Shown piece after piece: positions 18,849-28,757 of a stretch of 64,000 bases of DNA. The notes beneath the pieces were generated by a model. That model saw only the letters and a program-made list of their open reading frames with translations. It was not told the origin of the DNA and ran no database searches. Source of the DNA: Promethearchaeota archaeon. GTDB lineage: Archaea > Asgardarchaeota > Lokiarchaeia > Sigyniarchaeales > SOKP01. The stretch lies in contig JALGVJ010000001.1 of the NCBI GenBank assembly GCA_029838195.1, forward strand, positions 124,001 through 188,000. The letters run 5' to 3'. How positions within the stretch are numbered: position 1 is the first letter of the stretch; the number at the start of each line of letters is the position of its first letter. A program made the translations under genes and the position numbers.

Positions 18849-20153
18849 TTAAATGAATGGATTCTTCTTTATGGTTAATCCTTCTTTAGGATCATGATAA
18901 CAGAGTGAATTTGGAGGAAGATCTTCTACGACAAGGGTATGAGCCCCAATGATCGAATTTACTCCTATTTTTTTGCCGCACATGATGCTGGCATTGATGC
19001 CCGTTTGAACTCTTGACCCGATAATAGCTCCCAATTTCCTTCTTCCTGAATCCATCACGGTTCCTTTAATGGTCATTTTAATACTTTTATTATCAAAACG
19101 AAGATTAGATATTTTTGTTCCAGCACCTAAATTTACATGGTCGCAGATGATTGAATCTCCCACGTAATTAAAATGGGGAATGTTTGTATGAGAGAATATG
19201 ATTGAATTTTTAACTTCACTCATTCCAACATGGCAATTATCCCCTATGGACGTGTTAGGCCTAATAAATGCATTAGGGCCAATTAAACAATGGTTTCCTA
19301 TATAACATGGCCCTTGAAGAGTTGTTCCGGTTTTAATCGTCGTGTCTTTCCCTATATATACATTTCCCGTTATGGAAACATTCGCTTCAATGGTTCCATG
19401 GTGTTCTCCCTTGAGATTTTTCAAAATATATTCATTTGCCTCTAATAATTGCCATGGCAAACCAATATCGCTCCAAAACTTATCTTTTATCACGTATCCT
19501 AAAATGTCTCCGGAAAATTCCTTAATTAATATTTCCATGGAATCAGTAAATTCATATTCTCCTCTAACAGATTTTTTAGTTTTCTCAATTGCCTTAAAAA
19601 TTAGGGGATCAAAAATATAAATTCCCGCGTTAGCTAAATTTCCCACATTTAATTCAAGAGTTGGTTTTTCCGTAATTTTTACTACTTTATTTTCCGAATT
19701 TAATGTTATGATTCCAAAAGCTTGGGGATTATCTACTTCTTTAAGAGAAATGAGCCCTTTTACATCATTTTTTTCGTACTCTTGGATGATTTCTTCAAAG
19801 ACTTGGGGATCCACTAATAAATCACCATACATTAGCAAGAAGGGGTCATTCCATGCGAACTCTTTAGCAAGGCGCGCCGCATGTGCAGTACCTAAATACT
19901 CTTCTTGGGTCGTATATTTAATATCTATTTCTAAGGTTTTGCTTACTTTATCAAAATAATCCTTAATGATCTCTTTTTTATATCCGACAATCAATAATAC
20001 AGTCTGGATACCCGCTTGTTTTAATCCTAAAATAGCATGTTCCAGTAAGGGTTTTCCGGCTAAAGGAATCATGGGTTTAGGAAGAGCAGAGGTAATTGGG
20101 CGAAGTCGGTTTCCTTCTCCTGCAACTAATAAGACGGCTTTATTTATTTCCAT
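18849..20153 (-). CDS. glmU: Bifunctional sugar-1-phosphate nucleotidylyltransferase/acetyltransferase, GlmU-like
   Basis: 434 residues. The N-terminal nucleotidyltransferase carries the signature VAGEGNRLRP...PKPM at residues 10-29, plus the metal-binding MYGDLLVD. From about residue 255 hexapeptide repeats form a left-handed beta-helix (GNVYIGKDTTIKTG, VGDSIICDHVNLGAG, ARGAIIG-like GAIIGSRVQTGINA). Archaeal enzymes of this type acetylate glucosamine-1-P and couple it to UTP. Together with GlmM and GlmS on the neighbouring strand it completes the UDP-GlcNAc pathway. A related glucose-1-P or mannose-1-P transferase cannot be fully excluded. Confidence 0.87.
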   Translation of the reverse strand: MEINKAVLLVAGEGNRLRPITSALPKPMIPLAGKPLLEHAILGLKQAGIQTVLLIVGYKKEIIKDYFDKVSKTLEIDIKYTTQEEYLGTAHAARLAKEFAWNDPFLLMYGDLLVDPQVFEEIIQEYEKNDVKGLISLKEVDNPQAFGIITLNSENKVVKITEKPTLELNVGNLANAGIYIFDPLIFKAIEKTKKSVRGEYEFTDSMEILIKEFSGDILGYVIKDKFWSDIGLPWQLLEANEYILKNLKGEHHGTIEANVSITGNVYIGKDTTIKTGTTLQGPCYIGNHCLIGPNAFIRPNTSIGDNCHVGMSEVKNSIIFSHTNIPHFNYVGDSIICDHVNLGAGTKISNLRFDNKSIKMTIKGTVMDSGRRKLGAIIGSRVQTGINASIMCGKKIGVNSIIGAHTLVVEDLPPNSLCYHDPKEGLTIKKNPFI

Positions 20154-20189
20154 GAGTTTAAAAATTCAAAAAATTTAAAAAAATTTTAT

Positions 20190-21686
20190 TTATTCTACTG
20201 AATAAACTTTAAAAAAATGAGCATTCCATGGATTTAAATCAATATAGAGCCCATATGCTTGTAAATCTTCTCCTTTATATTTATAACTTTTGCCATTCAT
20301 GATATCTTCAAAAATCCAATAGTCATGCCCAAAATTGATGTTAGGGATTCTCAAGTGGCATTGCGAGGGATAAGAACTATAATTGATGACTAACAAAACG
20401 CGCTCTTTTCTTGTAAACCAAGTATAAGAAATGATGTTCTCATTAGTCCTATTAATAGTATTAATGGCTTGTGCTTCGCATGGGTTCCAATTACCACTAA
20501 TAAAAGGCTCCAAGGATAAATTCTCTAATATCAACTGATAATGCTGGTAGATGGAAGTTCTTAACGCTTCTCTCGGTTTTCTTCCTAATTGAACGGGAAT
20601 TTTAATTTGATTTCCTTCCATTTGCCCATCATGGATTAATTTGGCTCCAGGTAGAGTCAAAATAATGAACGCAGCGGCTTTTGATTTTTCTTTACCAAAT
20701 GCTTTAATTGCTCTCTGTTCATCGTGATTTTCAATGAATCGAAGAAGCTTCACTTGGTAATCCCAATCCGCCCTTAAATATTCTCTAACTGAGCTTGGTG
20801 AGTCGTGGAGCAATCGATCATATAATTTTTTATCATAAACTAAGTCAAAACCTTGTTGCATCAATTCCCATTCTGTATTCCAATAGGCTTCCGCAATAAA
20901 TTTGAAATTGGGCGTGTTTTTTCGAACCATGCTTATTATTTCACTCCAAAATTCCTTTCGGGGGCAAGATCCCGCTTTTTCTCCCCATGTCTCATGAAAA
21001 ATATTGCTCATCACGAGCATTGCCATGTCACACCGAACGCCATCACATAATTGGGCAATTTTCAAAATGGTTTTAATAGCTAATTCTCGCGCTTTTGGAG
21101 AAAAAGCATTAATTTGAACCGTGTCCGTCCAGGGTGGAAAATAAGGATCTTTTCCGTGAGCATATACCCATTCTTTTACCTTATAAAAATCATAGGGTTG
21201 AGAAATCAAATCTTCCTCTGTTCCTTGAATGAAAATTTCAGGATGGGTCAATGTCCATTCATGATCAATCGCCACATGATTAGGAACATGATCTAAAATT
21301 AAAAATAAGTGGCGGTTTTTTAGATTTTCGCGAAAGATCACCAACCCTTTATTCCCTCCCAAATTTTTATCGACATCATAAGCATGTATGGCATAGGGAG
21401 AGCCAACCACATCCCTTTCAGAATTAAAATCATTTAATGCATTTTGATACTCTTTTATTAACCCTGGATGAGAATTCGCTATGGCTTTCCCTTTTGGACT
21501 TCTCTCCCATACCCCCATGAGCCAAATGGCATCAAAATATTTGAATTTTTTATCAAAAATTTCCTCCGGAACGGTGGCTAATGTAATTGGTTGATAATAT
21601 TCCTCTGAGAGGCTGGTCAGCCACTGCCAAGCGTTTATCTCAAGGATTTTTGGTTGGAACGGCCATTTATTCTCTTTAAAACTCAT
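20190..21686 (-). CDS. GH13 alpha-amylase-family enzyme
   Basis: 498 residues, no signal peptide, so probably cytoplasmic. The four conserved GH13 regions are present: DHVPNH (132-137), GVRCD with nucleophile Asp220, IAEAYW with acid/base Glu266, and ENHDE (His321, Asp322). A C-terminal beta-sandwich follows from about residue 400. It acts on alpha-1,4 glucans or related oligosaccharides; whether hydrolase or transferase is not evident. It lies 36 bp upstream of the glmU-like gene on the same strand. A second GH13 protein is at 38-41 kb and a maltokinase at the right edge, so an alpha-glucan or trehalose cycle is plausible. Confidence 0.9.
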   Translation of the reverse strand: MSFKENKWPFQPKILEINAWQWLTSLSEEYYQPITLATVPEEIFDKKFKYFDAIWLMGVWERSPKGKAIANSHPGLIKEYQNALNDFNSERDVVGSPYAIHAYDVDKNLGGNKGLVIFRENLKNRHLFLILDHVPNHVAIDHEWTLTHPEIFIQGTEEDLISQPYDFYKVKEWVYAHGKDPYFPPWTDTVQINAFSPKARELAIKTILKIAQLCDGVRCDMAMLVMSNIFHETWGEKAGSCPRKEFWSEIISMVRKNTPNFKFIAEAYWNTEWELMQQGFDLVYDKKLYDRLLHDSPSSVREYLRADWDYQVKLLRFIENHDEQRAIKAFGKEKSKAAAFIILTLPGAKLIHDGQMEGNQIKIPVQLGRKPREALRTSIYQHYQLILENLSLEPFISGNWNPCEAQAINTINRTNENIISYTWFTRKERVLLVINYSSYPSQCHLRIPNINFGHDYWIFEDIMNGKSYKYKGEDLQAYGLYIDLNPWNAHFFKVYSVE

Positions 21687-21955
21687 TACAATAATGAAAT
21701 GTAACCATTTTAGATTTAACTTTATTTACTAATTTAATAAAAAAGAGGTAATTTAAATTAACCTAAAGAAATTGTAGTTTCTTCGGCACACCAAGTAGAA
21801 TTTACAATCAAATTTTTGCTTTCCATACGCTTAAATCATGATTCAGCTCTTTTATTAGATGAGCTATAATTCATGAAAAAATGAATTTAAGATAAATTTA
21901 AATTTCAATTTAATTATTATAAGTATAAGAATTTTTCAAGAATGTAGAAGGAAAA

Positions 21956-22528
21956 ATGAGCGATCAAGAAAAAGAAAGCTTGCGAAAATTAATAATGCTA
22001 ATCTCTGAATTAAGAGCTAAAGATGAAGAACGCTATGAAGCCCACGTCCAATTCATGAACGAGACAATAAAAATGATTAGTGCGATCGAAAGTCAATTGA
22101 ATAAACATTGGAATACCGTCTTAGAATCTTTACGTGAATTAAACGAAAATATTAGTACAAATTTGGATTCTCTTCTTACTGGCATCAATCCTAAAGGATT
22201 AAAAGAAACTTCCAAATCTTTACAAGAAATCATGGATACCATGAATAGAAGCGTTCAATCAATGAATCTCGAGAAAGTTCTGAGTGAATTAAAATTATTG
22301 AAAAGCATGGCGCTTGGAAAAACTCCTCCCTTAAGTAGCGCTCAAGAAGTGGAACAAATTAGTGCTGGAATGGGACTCACTCCTCCCGGACTAAAAGCAC
22401 CTTCACCCACCGCTACAACCTCAACAGATGCCACTACTGAATGGGTTGACCCTCATGAAGCTAAAAAAAAGAAAGAAGAAGAGGAAGAGCCTCATTTATT
22501 AAAACCATCAGACTTCTTTGGTTCTTAA
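21956..22528 (+). CDS. Coiled-coil protein with disordered acidic tail
   Basis: 190 residues. Residues 1-120 are amphipathic helix with heptad-like spacing; residues 125-150 are Pro/Thr/Ser rich and look disordered; then a Lys/Glu run (HEAKKKKEEEEEP) and a conserved-looking C-terminal end LLKPSDFFGS. The architecture suggests a scaffold or adaptor with a C-terminal docking peptide. Not recognised as a known family. It stands alone between minus-strand genes. Confidence 0.6.
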   Translation: MSDQEKESLRKLIMLISELRAKDEERYEAHVQFMNETIKMISAIESQLNKHWNTVLESLRELNENISTNLDSLLTGINPKGLKETSKSLQEIMDTMNRSVQSMNLEKVLSELKLLKSMALGKTPPLSSAQEVEQISAGMGLTPPGLKAPSPTATTSTDATTEWVDPHEAKKKKEEEEEPHLLKPSDFFGS

Positions 22529-22712
22529 TTTTAAATAGCCCTATGCCTGTATTCAATTAGGGAATCAAAATTATTTTTTATGAAAATAAATTTTCGAGCA
22601 TTCAGTTCAATTATTCATGCTTCCTGTTCTAACCTATCTCCAACCTTTTACTGATAATCCACAATTGTTCATGGTAATGCGATATGAGATCAATCAATAA
22701 TGCTCGATGAAG

Positions 22713-24059
22713 TTAAGGGAACATCTCCATGAAGGCATTTAATCTTGTTTCTAATTGTTCAATGCCTTCACCAATTTTATTAAAATTTATTACGGTCGAT
22801 GGAATTTCTAACGTATTTCTAACCTTTTGTCTAAGCATGTTATAACAATTCGAAATGGAATGGCATCCAAATAATTGATTAAATATTAAACCATCAACAT
22901 TCAATTTTTTCGCAATGCGCACGTAGGAATCCGTCAAGGTATCATTATCACAGCCAATTCCATTTGTTGAGGCATTTAATAAATATTTTGCATATTCTTC
23001 GACCGGATTACTATTTTTTGAAACATTTATTTCATCCAAGAGGCCTAAAATCTCCCAATCAGCGTATATTGTCCTTCCCCCTAATTTATATAGAATTTCC
23101 TGCGTTTTGGGATCCCATCCACCGAATACGGGGGTGACTAATATCCGAGGCATTTTTGATACATCCATTCCGATATTTTTTTTAATTCTTTCCCGCATCT
23201 CATTTACTAATTGACTAACGTTTTCAAGATAAACCTGAGCATTGGAATTAAAATCTTGAAAAGTTATTCCCATTAAAGCTAGAATCTCAGCGAAAGTTGC
23301 GGGATTACATGGATAAAAATCTGAATTACTAATTTCGTACAAAATCGTTTTATAATATCTCTTAACTTGATTTCCTATTCGAAATTGCTTATTCAAGCTA
23401 TTGTCCGTAATGATATTGCCAGTGAGCTCTTCTAATTCAGAAATCGCCTTAGAAATATTCTCCGTAAAAATTTCTAAGGTCTCATTTTGATTTCCAACAA
23501 TGCGTGGCGGAATATCAATCCATATTTGTTTGGGAACTAAGTTTTTTAACGTTTCCAAGTATTTATTAAAGGCACTACAACGAATTGCCACGTTAAAATT
23601 AGCATCGACGTTTTTCCCTTTAGATACATGCATTCCAAATAAAGATTTTATTCCATAACAGAAATCGGTTGAGATCCCACTTTCAATGCCCAAATCATAT
23701 AAAGCATTATATTTTTCATTTAAGGTGTTTATCACGTCATCCAATATAGAATCAATGAGTTTTAAAAAATCAAATTGCCTTGCATAACCAAGAAGCTTGG
23801 TTGTTATATCCCACCCAAAGAGATTTTTTGCAGAATCTAAAGCTATTAAATATTTATTTATCTTAAATTTCTCCATTCTAATTGGAAAAACAGGGACTGC
23901 TCCGGCTGCAAATATTAAATCCGAAAAAGGAAGTGCAACGGAAACTAATTTCTTTCTCTCTCTAAATTTTTTTCTCTTCAAATATTCCCGCCCAAAAAAA
24001 TCATGGGCTAGTTTTAAAACGGATGTGAAATTCACTACATCATCTGCAAATACGCTCAT
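22713..24059 (-). CDS. 2-hydroxyacyl-CoA dehydratase-family subunit (HgdB/FldC-like)
   Basis: 448 residues of the HgdB/HgdA family. The N-terminus resembles the usual SDLIFAAGAVPVFPIRM block (Leu/Phe-rich, Gly-Ala-x-Pro), and the C-terminal GIGCDNDT, FNQLFGCHSISN segments hold cysteines likely to ligate the [4Fe-4S] cluster. These enzymes dehydrate 2-hydroxyacyl-CoA via a ketyl radical, or reduce aromatic acyl-CoA. Start and end abut the partner subunit (2 bp gap), and the activator ATPase follows upstream, so the three form one operon. Substrate unknown. Confidence 0.85.
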   Translation of the reverse strand: MSVFADDVVNFTSVLKLAHDFFGREYLKRKKFRERKKLVSVALPFSDLIFAAGAVPVFPIRMEKFKINKYLIALDSAKNLFGWDITTKLLGYARQFDFLKLIDSILDDVINTLNEKYNALYDLGIESGISTDFCYGIKSLFGMHVSKGKNVDANFNVAIRCSAFNKYLETLKNLVPKQIWIDIPPRIVGNQNETLEIFTENISKAISELEELTGNIITDNSLNKQFRIGNQVKRYYKTILYEISNSDFYPCNPATFAEILALMGITFQDFNSNAQVYLENVSQLVNEMRERIKKNIGMDVSKMPRILVTPVFGGWDPKTQEILYKLGGRTIYADWEILGLLDEINVSKNSNPVEEYAKYLLNASTNGIGCDNDTLTDSYVRIAKKLNVDGLIFNQLFGCHSISNCYNMLRQKVRNTLEIPSTVINFNKIGEGIEQLETRLNAFMEMFP

Positions 24060-24061
24060 GA

Positions 24062-25198
24062 TTAACTCATCTCTAAAAAAGCTTCAATTCTAGTAGATAA
24101 TTGACCCTTATTACTGCCTGAATAATCTCTTTCAATGTTTAATACCTTAATCCCCTTTTCTTGTAATTTTTCTTTAAGAAAATTTTGAAAAATGCTAATA
24201 TGATCACAAAACTTAAGGACGTGATTAATTACGATGGGTTCTCTTCCCGTCTTTTTAAAGTGCATTGCGTGTAGTTGTTCAATCCGGGCTATTCGATTTT
24301 CTAAAAAATTAGGAACTTGATGGTCATTACAGGTGTTTTTTTTAAATCGTTCAATTAATAAATCAAACGGATTACTGCTTGAATTTAATTCTTGTTCTTC
24401 GAATATCTGTGAAAAATATTGTTCCCCAATCCACGTGTCAAAATGGATGATATGTCCTCCACTATTGTTAATTAAATTGATTAAATCATCACCAATAAAA
24501 AGTGCACAACCCGTTAAAATTATATCTTTTTTATTTTCTTGAGGCTTGTTTTCAGTATTTTTAGAAGATTCGAGTAGCGTATCTAATTCTGAAGAAATTT
24601 CCGGACCATATAATAAGGCTTTCTGAAAAATTTTTAATTTTTGTTTATCATCATGGAGGACTTTATTAAGTTTTGAAAGCTTGATTTTAAACTCATTATA
24701 AATTTTTATACTTTCAAATAACTCCGTATTGGATATTACTCCTCCTTTTATTTCTTCCAATTGTTTTTTGAAATCTGTTAATGCTAAATTAAAATATTTT
24801 TGGGAATATTCTGAAGCAGTATATGAGATATAAAAATTTAAACGGGGGATATTGAAAAATTTTGTTATGATTTCGGAAGTACAAATATCCGAAACACAAT
24901 GATTTGAAACTACAAAATAATCAATTAGTTTTAAAAATCTATAACGACTTAATTCTAATTTAAATAATCCAATACACGTTTGAGCAAAACAACACGTTGA
25001 GGGGGGCAAATATTCATGACTAATATTCATCAGATCATCATTTCCCGCAAATATCAGCCGCATGGGAATAAAACCGCCCGCATGAATTAATTCTTCGGGC
25101 ATGTTATCATGTGCTATGAACGCAATGATTTTTTTTCCTTCGCTTTTTTTTTGTTCCAAGTAGCCGGCGTAGTCCGTGAGTAATTCTATGTCTTCCAT
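24062..25198 (-). CDS. 2-hydroxyacyl-CoA dehydratase-family second subunit
   Basis: 378 residues, the paralogous partner of the subunit downstream. N-terminal IAFIAHDNMPEELIHAGGFIPMRL is the family block, STCCFAQTCIGLF and NHCVSDICTSEI carry cysteines for cluster binding, and the C-terminus (LQEKGIKVLNIERDYSGSNKGQLSTRI split over two segments) is typical of the IE.DY motif with the QL..R..AF end. It should pair as alpha-beta heterodimer, each subunit with one [4Fe-4S]. Confidence 0.87.
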   Translation of the reverse strand: MEDIELLTDYAGYLEQKKSEGKKIIAFIAHDNMPEELIHAGGFIPMRLIFAGNDDLMNISHEYLPPSTCCFAQTCIGLFKLELSRYRFLKLIDYFVVSNHCVSDICTSEIITKFFNIPRLNFYISYTASEYSQKYFNLALTDFKKQLEEIKGGVISNTELFESIKIYNEFKIKLSKLNKVLHDDKQKLKIFQKALLYGPEISSELDTLLESSKNTENKPQENKKDIILTGCALFIGDDLINLINNSGGHIIHFDTWIGEQYFSQIFEEQELNSSSNPFDLLIERFKKNTCNDHQVPNFLENRIARIEQLHAMHFKKTGREPIVINHVLKFCDHISIFQNFLKEKLQEKGIKVLNIERDYSGSNKGQLSTRIEAFLEMS

Positions 25199-25373
25199 TT
25201 TTATATGAGGAAATTATTTTTTTTTTTAAAAGTTATGCCCCTCTTTATATTATGTAAATTAGTAAATTCAAGATGAGTTATTTTTCGCTTTATTAATTTT
25301 TTATAATAATAATAGATATTATTTAGAGGAAATAAGATATCTTGTTAATAAATTACGAATATTCATTTTATTA

Positions 25374-26171
25374 TTATTGCGTGTTTTTTTGAGCGATCAG
25401 TGCCGCTCCAATAGCTCCCGTGAACTGAGGTAGCTCCGGAACCACAATTTCAAATCCTAACTCCCTTTCTAAATATTTCTTTACCGCCACGTTCTTAGCA
25501 ACGCCGCCCGTGAAGACCAACTTAGGTTCGACTCCGATTCTTTTTGCCATTGCAGCTACACGACGGGCGATAGATTTATGAATGCCTGCTGCAATATTTT
25601 GCTTTGATTCCCCCCGGGCAAACAAACTAATTACTTCACTTTCGGCAAATACCGTGCAAGTAGAACTGATAGAGGAAGGATTGTTAGAACGTAGAGCTAA
25701 TGAACCTATATCCTCGATGAGGACATCTAGCGCATGAGCCATGACTTCCAAGAAGCGTCCTGTTCCCGCAGCGCATTTATCATTCATTTGGAAATCAATA
25801 ACGTTTCCCGTTTTTTGAGATATTAAAATGGCTTTTGAATCTTGCCCTCCAATATCTATGACAGAACGCACGTCAGGGAAAAAATATTGAGCTCCTCTAG
25901 CATGCGCCGTTATTTCCGTAATTCTATCATTTGCAATATCAATAGTATTTCTTCCATAGCCGGTTGACATGATATATACTTCAGATTTATTTATATTGTT
26001 CTTTTGGAGGATTTCTTCGAATAATTTCTTTCCTACTTTTTTGAAATCGTATGTAGATCGCTCAGCTTTATAATCCAATAATTTTCCATCACTAAATAAA
26101 ACGATTTTCGTAGCTAAAGACCCTATATCTAGTCCGATTGTATATGGTTTCAATTTAATCAATTTTTCCAC
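25374..26171 (-). CDS. CoA-substrate enzyme activase (HgdC-type ATPase)
   Basis: 265 residues of the BadF/BadG/BcrA/BcrD ATPase family, the activator (archerase) that injects an electron into the dehydratase. Visible: phosphate-1 loop GLDIGSLATKIV, VIDIGGQDSKAI, the cluster cysteines KCAAGTGRFLEV and CTVFAESEVIS, and the C-terminal FTGGVAKN. The homodimer binds one [4Fe-4S] between subunits through the two cysteines. The start is a GTG at 26171. It is first in the three-gene operon, 175 bp upstream of the subunit genes. Confidence 0.92.
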   Translation of the reverse strand: MEKLIKLKPYTIGLDIGSLATKIVLFSDGKLLDYKAERSTYDFKKVGKKLFEEILQKNNINKSEVYIMSTGYGRNTIDIANDRITEITAHARGAQYFFPDVRSVIDIGGQDSKAILISQKTGNVIDFQMNDKCAAGTGRFLEVMAHALDVLIEDIGSLALRSNNPSSISSTCTVFAESEVISLFARGESKQNIAAGIHKSIARRVAAMAKRIGVEPKLVFTGGVAKNVAVKKYLERELGFEIVVPELPQFTGAIGAALIAQKNTQ

Positions 26172-26258
26172 TATTTTTTTGATATAAAAAGGTGCAAATT
26201 GTAAAAATCTTATGATTTTTTTATAAAAATATCATTCTGAAACTTTCTTCAGCCGTTC

Positions 26259-26936
26259 TTATCCTAAGAGGAGGATTGAAATTAAGATCGTGAATAAAAA
26301 AGCCCCGATCATCTGAAGGGTGGTTTTTAAGATAGAAGTTTCCGAAATTTTTCCCAGAAATACACCAAGCAATATAATGCAACTAATAATAATAAAAAAA
26401 GAGCAAAGGAAGGTCATGAATGTAGCTTCCGAGATAAAAAAAAATGGAGTTAAAGGAATCAAACCTCCTAAAAAAGGTGCTCCTCCATTTATTAATGCGA
26501 CTATTTTTCCGGCAAACGATTCTGCCCTTTCATGGAGTGTTTTTATCTCTCTATTTTTTAGTTCATTCTTAGGGAGTTTAATTCGCTTTTTGCCTCTTTG
26601 TTCTTTAGGAGTTAGCATGGCTTTTTCTACTTCTTCTTGATAATTGATTGGTGGAGTAGATTTATTTTTATTGTTCGATTCATGTTTTCCCATCGCTTTT
26701 TTTAATTCAATATGAATTTTTTTTTGCTCTGCTCTCTCAGAAAGGTAAGATCCTGAAAATCCTGAGATGAACATGGAAATGCTGGTGCCTAACCCGGTAT
26801 AAATTATTAGGCTACTATCGATAAAAGGTTCTCCCGCTTTTAGAATGATTACAAAAAATCCTAACAAGATTCCTAAAATTGTTAACATGCCGTCATAAAA
26901 GTTGTTCACGAAATACCTACGAGAAATTGGCCACAA
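26259..26936 (-). CDS. VIT1/CCC1-like membrane transporter
   Basis: 225 residues. N-terminal RRYFVNNFYDGMLTILGILLG and GFSGSYLSERAE are family hallmarks of the VIT/CCC1 iron-manganese transporters; the remaining three spans are at the C-terminus (PFLGGLIPLTPFFF onward). Between spans 2 and 3 is a long charged cytoplasmic segment (about residues 66-140) that in VIT1 binds metal through Glu residues; here it is Lys-rich and has fewer acidic residues. The likely role is Fe(II) or Mn(II) export or storage transport. The start appears to be a TTG. Confidence 0.75.
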   Translation of the reverse strand: MWPISRRYFVNNFYDGMLTILGILLGFFVIILKAGEPFIDSSLIIYTGLGTSISMFISGFSGSYLSERAEQKKIHIELKKAMGKHESNNKNKSTPPINYQEEVEKAMLTPKEQRGKKRIKLPKNELKNREIKTLHERAESFAGKIVALINGGAPFLGGLIPLTPFFFISEATFMTFLCSFFIIISCIILLGVFLGKISETSILKTTLQMIGAFLFTILISILLLG

Positions 26937-27419
26937 GTCAGAAATTCTAGCATAAATAGAGAAATTTTTAATTAGATTTTTTATTTTTTTTCTCCTCTAA
27001 TTGATAATTGGTGTTATACTATTCCCTAAATGGTGAATAAAAGTAGAAAAGCCCATTTTAATATTTTCGTTTTTAAAATACACTATTAATATTGATCATT
27101 AGATATTATTTCAATATAAAAAATATTTTTAGAAATTAAATAAATTCCCTTCTTCATGAAACTTTTCTTGAAAGAGATTCTCTATTTAATTGAACGGAAT
27201 TCATCAAATCAAGGTTTGTCGATCACTTTTTTCAGATTCAAACCTATTTTTTAATTTTTAAACCATGAGAAATTTCTTGAAGGGATTTTTAAAGTTCTTG
27301 AAGTATTTAAATTCGATTGTAAATCATTAAACGTTAAATTTCAAGAGAATTTGTTTTCTTCTCTTAAACCTATATTTTTATTTCCGCGTTCATATATATA
27401 TTTTAACCTATTAAAAATT
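26937..27419. other. Divergent intergenic, 483 bp
   Basis: Divergent promoter region between the VIT-like gene and the DUF47 gene. The plus-strand TATA at 27392-27402 serves the DUF47 gene. The rest is AT-rich with no ORF or RNA gene seen. Confidence 0.5.
27392..27402 (+). promoter_or_regulatory. TATA box giving a leaderless start
   Basis: ATATATATATT lies about 23 nt (centre to A of ATG) before the ATG at 27420. In archaea transcription starts about 25 nt after the TATA, so the mRNA would be leaderless at that ATG. This decides against the longer frame opened by an ATG at 27351, which lies upstream of the TATA box. Confidence 0.65.
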
Positions 27420-28076
27420 ATGGATGAAGTGCACATGAGCCAAAAAGTAAAAGATCAAATTCTCACGATGTTAATCGAGCATTCAAGAATCATATATTCC
27501 GTTATAAGTGATATGGGTGTATATTACTCCGCTTGGGCGGAGGGAAATGAATCTAACGCGAAAAACATGGAAAAAAAGAAAAATAAGTTATATTTATCGG
27601 AAGAAGATGCCGATGTTATTAAAATTAAACTCATACAAGAGTTTTCTGAAGCTGGACCCCAAGGACTTGGAAATTATATTGCTTTAATATTACGAATGGA
27701 TAATACAATCAATTATCCTTTAGAATTCATTAATATTTTGAATAAAATTCCCGTTTCGGACGAAGTGAATGATGAAATAAAAAAGCAATATAGGAATTTA
27801 ATTAACAATATTCTCGAGATGGCCGATGTCTTGAGAACAACTATTAAAGCGTTACGGGATAATAGAGCCGAGGTCTTTAAAAATACCACGAAAATCCATG
27901 AAATTGAAAATACGGTGGATGGTATTTTTAGAGAGTTTTTAGATTATCTTTATGATAAAAAAGATTTAGACATTCGGCTACTGTTAAGAATACGAGATAG
28001 CATAAAGATTTTAGAAGATTTGGCAGATAATATTCATGACATAGCGGATTTTATCAGAATTTTGATTTATCAATAA
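27420..28076 (+). CDS. PhoU-like DUF47 protein
   Basis: About 218 residues, all helical, of the DUF47/PhoU-like family. The sequence shows acidic E.DAD.IK motifs (EEDADVIKIKL, EIENTVDGIFREFL, ILEDLADNIHDIADFIRILI) typical of this family, where such residues bind metal. DUF47 proteins usually accompany phosphate (PiT) transporters and modulate them. No transporter is adjacent here. Start chosen at 27420 from the TATA position. Confidence 0.8.
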   Translation: MDEVHMSQKVKDQILTMLIEHSRIIYSVISDMGVYYSAWAEGNESNAKNMEKKKNKLYLSEEDADVIKIKLIQEFSEAGPQGLGNYIALILRMDNTINYPLEFINILNKIPVSDEVNDEIKKQYRNLINNILEMADVLRTTIKALRDNRAEVFKNTTKIHEIENTVDGIFREFLDYLYDKKDLDIRLLLRIRDSIKILEDLADNIHDIADFIRILIYQ

Positions 28077-28148
28077 TTTATCGTTCATGGCTTATATCTC
28101 TCACTATTCAAGCTTCTCCTTGCTCGTTTTATTAATAGATACCAAACC

Positions 28149-28757
28149 TTATGGTTTAAACCATTCAAAAAAGTAATAACTTTTTGTGTGAGGATTAGCA
28201 ATGACGAATTTCTTGCGGACCGATGTAGCCAAGCGACCAGCTCGTACTACATCAATTGCAGAGATTTTTGTTTGACTTCTATGAACGTGAACAATAAAAT
28301 GGGAATGTTCCAAACCAGGCCCTTTCTTGTACACCACAAAATCAGCTCCGAATTTCAATCCTGGTCGAGGCACGTATCCTTTTTTTCTTAAATCTTCGTA
28401 AATCATGTATTTTTCCTCAAATTTATCGTGAATCTTCTTGGCAATTTCGTAAAACTCTTCAGGAGTTAACTCTCTTTTTTGTTTTTCATCAAAAATGGAA
28501 ATTTCTCCTCTTTTTAATAAATAATATGCCTCTATTAAAGACAGCTCACTCGGTCTATTAAAAAACTCTAAGCGTGGTTTATTTATTCCAATAGGGCTTC
28601 CAAAAAAATTCATTTTCACGTAAAGAAAAGAAGCGTGAAGGGGATTAAATACCACTACCCTTCCATTAATCAATTTTGTAGGAATCTTCTCGGGTAAATC
28701 CTCCCTCTTAATATCATCTAAATTAATCTGTGAACTATCTTTTTCTTCCCTACTCAT
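28149..28757 (-). CDS. endA: tRNA-splicing endonuclease
   Basis: 202 residues, the archaeal EndA family (homodimeric size). C-terminal catalytic domain carries GLKFGADFVVY (catalytic Tyr), EHSHFIVHV (catalytic His) and ATSVRKKFVIA (catalytic Lys), the triad that cleaves the bulge-helix-bulge of pre-tRNA. N-terminal domain is present (residues about 20-100). It is convergent with the DUF47 gene (72 bp) and divergent from MEMO1. Confidence 0.93.
   Translation of the reverse strand: MSREEKDSSQINLDDIKREDLPEKIPTKLINGRVVVFNPLHASFLYVKMNFFGSPIGINKPRLEFFNRPSELSLIEAYYLLKRGEISIFDEKQKRELTPEEFYEIAKKIHDKFEEKYMIYEDLRKKGYVPRPGLKFGADFVVYKKGPGLEHSHFIVHVHRSQTKISAIDVVRAGRLATSVRKKFVIANPHTKSYYFFEWFKP

Noticed and set aside
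27351..27419. Longer DUF47 start at the ATG at 27351
   Set aside because: The TATA box lies inside this stretch; transcription would start after it, and the extra 23 residues are hydrophobic and unlike the family.
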